DNA of 64,000 nucleotides from Gemmataceae bacterium (GTDB taxonomy: Bacteria; Planctomycetota; Planctomycetia; Gemmatales; Gemmataceae). The position numbers and the translations under genes were made by a program. A model generated the notes under the pieces. That model was not told the origin of the DNA and made no database searches. It was given only the letters and a program-made list of their open reading frames with translations. Where the stretch lies: assembly GCA_025055795.1 (NCBI GenBank), contig JANWVV010000009.1, positions 1 to 64,000 on the forward strand, in the 5' to 3' direction. The stretch's first letter is position 1; every line of letters starts with the position of its first letter. This document shows positions 63,841 to 64,000 of this stretch, one piece after another.

Positions 63841-64000
63841 GTGAAAACATTGTGGCAGCAACTGACGAACCTTTTTCGCGTTATTGTCCATGGGATGTCG
63901 CGAGCCGTAGCAGCCTTTTTGATTGGTCTGGTGCGTTGTTACCAATGGTTGCTCCGGCCGCTGTTGCCACTTAATCTGTGTCGCTTTCAACCCACCTGTA
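63841..64000 (+). CDS. yidD: Membrane protein insertion efficiency factor YidD (partial)
   Basis: The first 53 codons are visible; the gene runs off the right edge. GTG 63841 follows GGGAGGG. The sequence has a hydrophobic amphipathic start, then LIGLVRCYQWLLRPLLPLNLCRFQPTC, the YidD signature (compare GLIRFYQ...LLPPSCRFYPTC). YidD is a small membrane-associated factor that assists Sec/YidC insertion. The place after rnpA is the conserved order rnpA-yidD-yidC, so yidC is expected beyond the window. Confidence 0.9.
   Translation, partial: MKTLWQQLTNLFRVIVHGMSRAVAAFLIGLVRCYQWLLRPLLPLNLCRFQPTC

Noticed and set aside
1-64000. CRISPR arrays, insertion sequences, prophage, rRNA
   Set aside because: No regularly spaced repeats, transposase or integrase motifs, phage structural genes or rRNA signatures were seen.

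Overview
The window reads as chromosome of a GC-rich planctomycete, probably close to Gemmata/Gemmataceae. This is inferred from gene content, not from a phylogeny: a formylglycine sulfatase, a PQQ-like propeller protein, MJ0042 zinc-ribbon and YdjY-domain proteins, secreted HtrA/PDZ proteins, a CehA-type PHP protein with EF-hands, a paired FabF-like ketosynthase system, and methanofuran/tetrahydromethanopterin-linked C1 genes, which among bacteria occur mainly in methylotrophs and planctomycetes. I see no phage, insertion sequence, CRISPR array, rRNA or tRNA.

Layout. 0-10 kb: an ASCH-domain gene overlapping mfnB (methanofuran biosynthesis), a ketosynthase pair (one catalytic, one degenerate), a PQQ-propeller protein, divergent queC/queF, a cysteine-cluster protein and a FabH-type synthase. 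10-20 kb: an AddB-like nuclease, argG followed by a JAMM peptidase, and two tandem paralogous exported proteins. 20-30 kb: a TolC-like lipoprotein converging on trmJ, a fused acyltransferase/acyl-ACP synthetase and a parvulin foldase. 28-34 kb: an intact HtrA-like protease followed by two homologues that have lost catalytic residues. 34-41 kb, all minus strand: an M2 peptidase, a UbiA-type prenyltransferase, a DUF58 protein, a sulfatase and a MoxR ATPase. 42-47 kb: a YdjY protein, a 1 kb sparse gap, mnmA and a DcuC-type transporter. 47-50 kb: ftr diverging from fwdD, a 44-codon ORF and fwdB. 50-64 kb: a sialate-esterase-like protein, pyrH, assorted exported or membrane proteins, a DnaJ-like chaperone, rnpA and the start of yidD.

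The main discovery is at 48.0-50.1 kb. The formylmethanofuran dehydrogenase catalytic subunit (fwdB) is open for 443 codons except for one in-frame TGA at 49097-49099. That TGA sits exactly where FwdB proteins carry the active-site Cys, or Sec in some methanogens, immediately before His-Gly-Pro. A 13-base-pair hairpin with an AGUU apical loop begins 12 nt after the TGA, in the right place and shape for a bacterial SECIS. With an intact N-terminal [4Fe-4S] motif, an adjacent FwdD-like molybdopterin subunit and a divergent ftr, this points to a bacterial selenocysteine-containing, redox-active formylmethanofuran dehydrogenase rather than the purely hydrolytic Fhc complex known from methylotrophs. 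Subunits A and C and the Sec machinery are not in the window.

Genes that plausibly work together: mfnB (cofactor), ftr and fwdDB (C1 oxidation/reduction between formyl-H4MPT and CO2 or formate); queC and queF (queuosine precursor); MoxR and DUF58 (chaperone-like pair); rnpA and yidD (the conserved cluster that normally continues to yidC).
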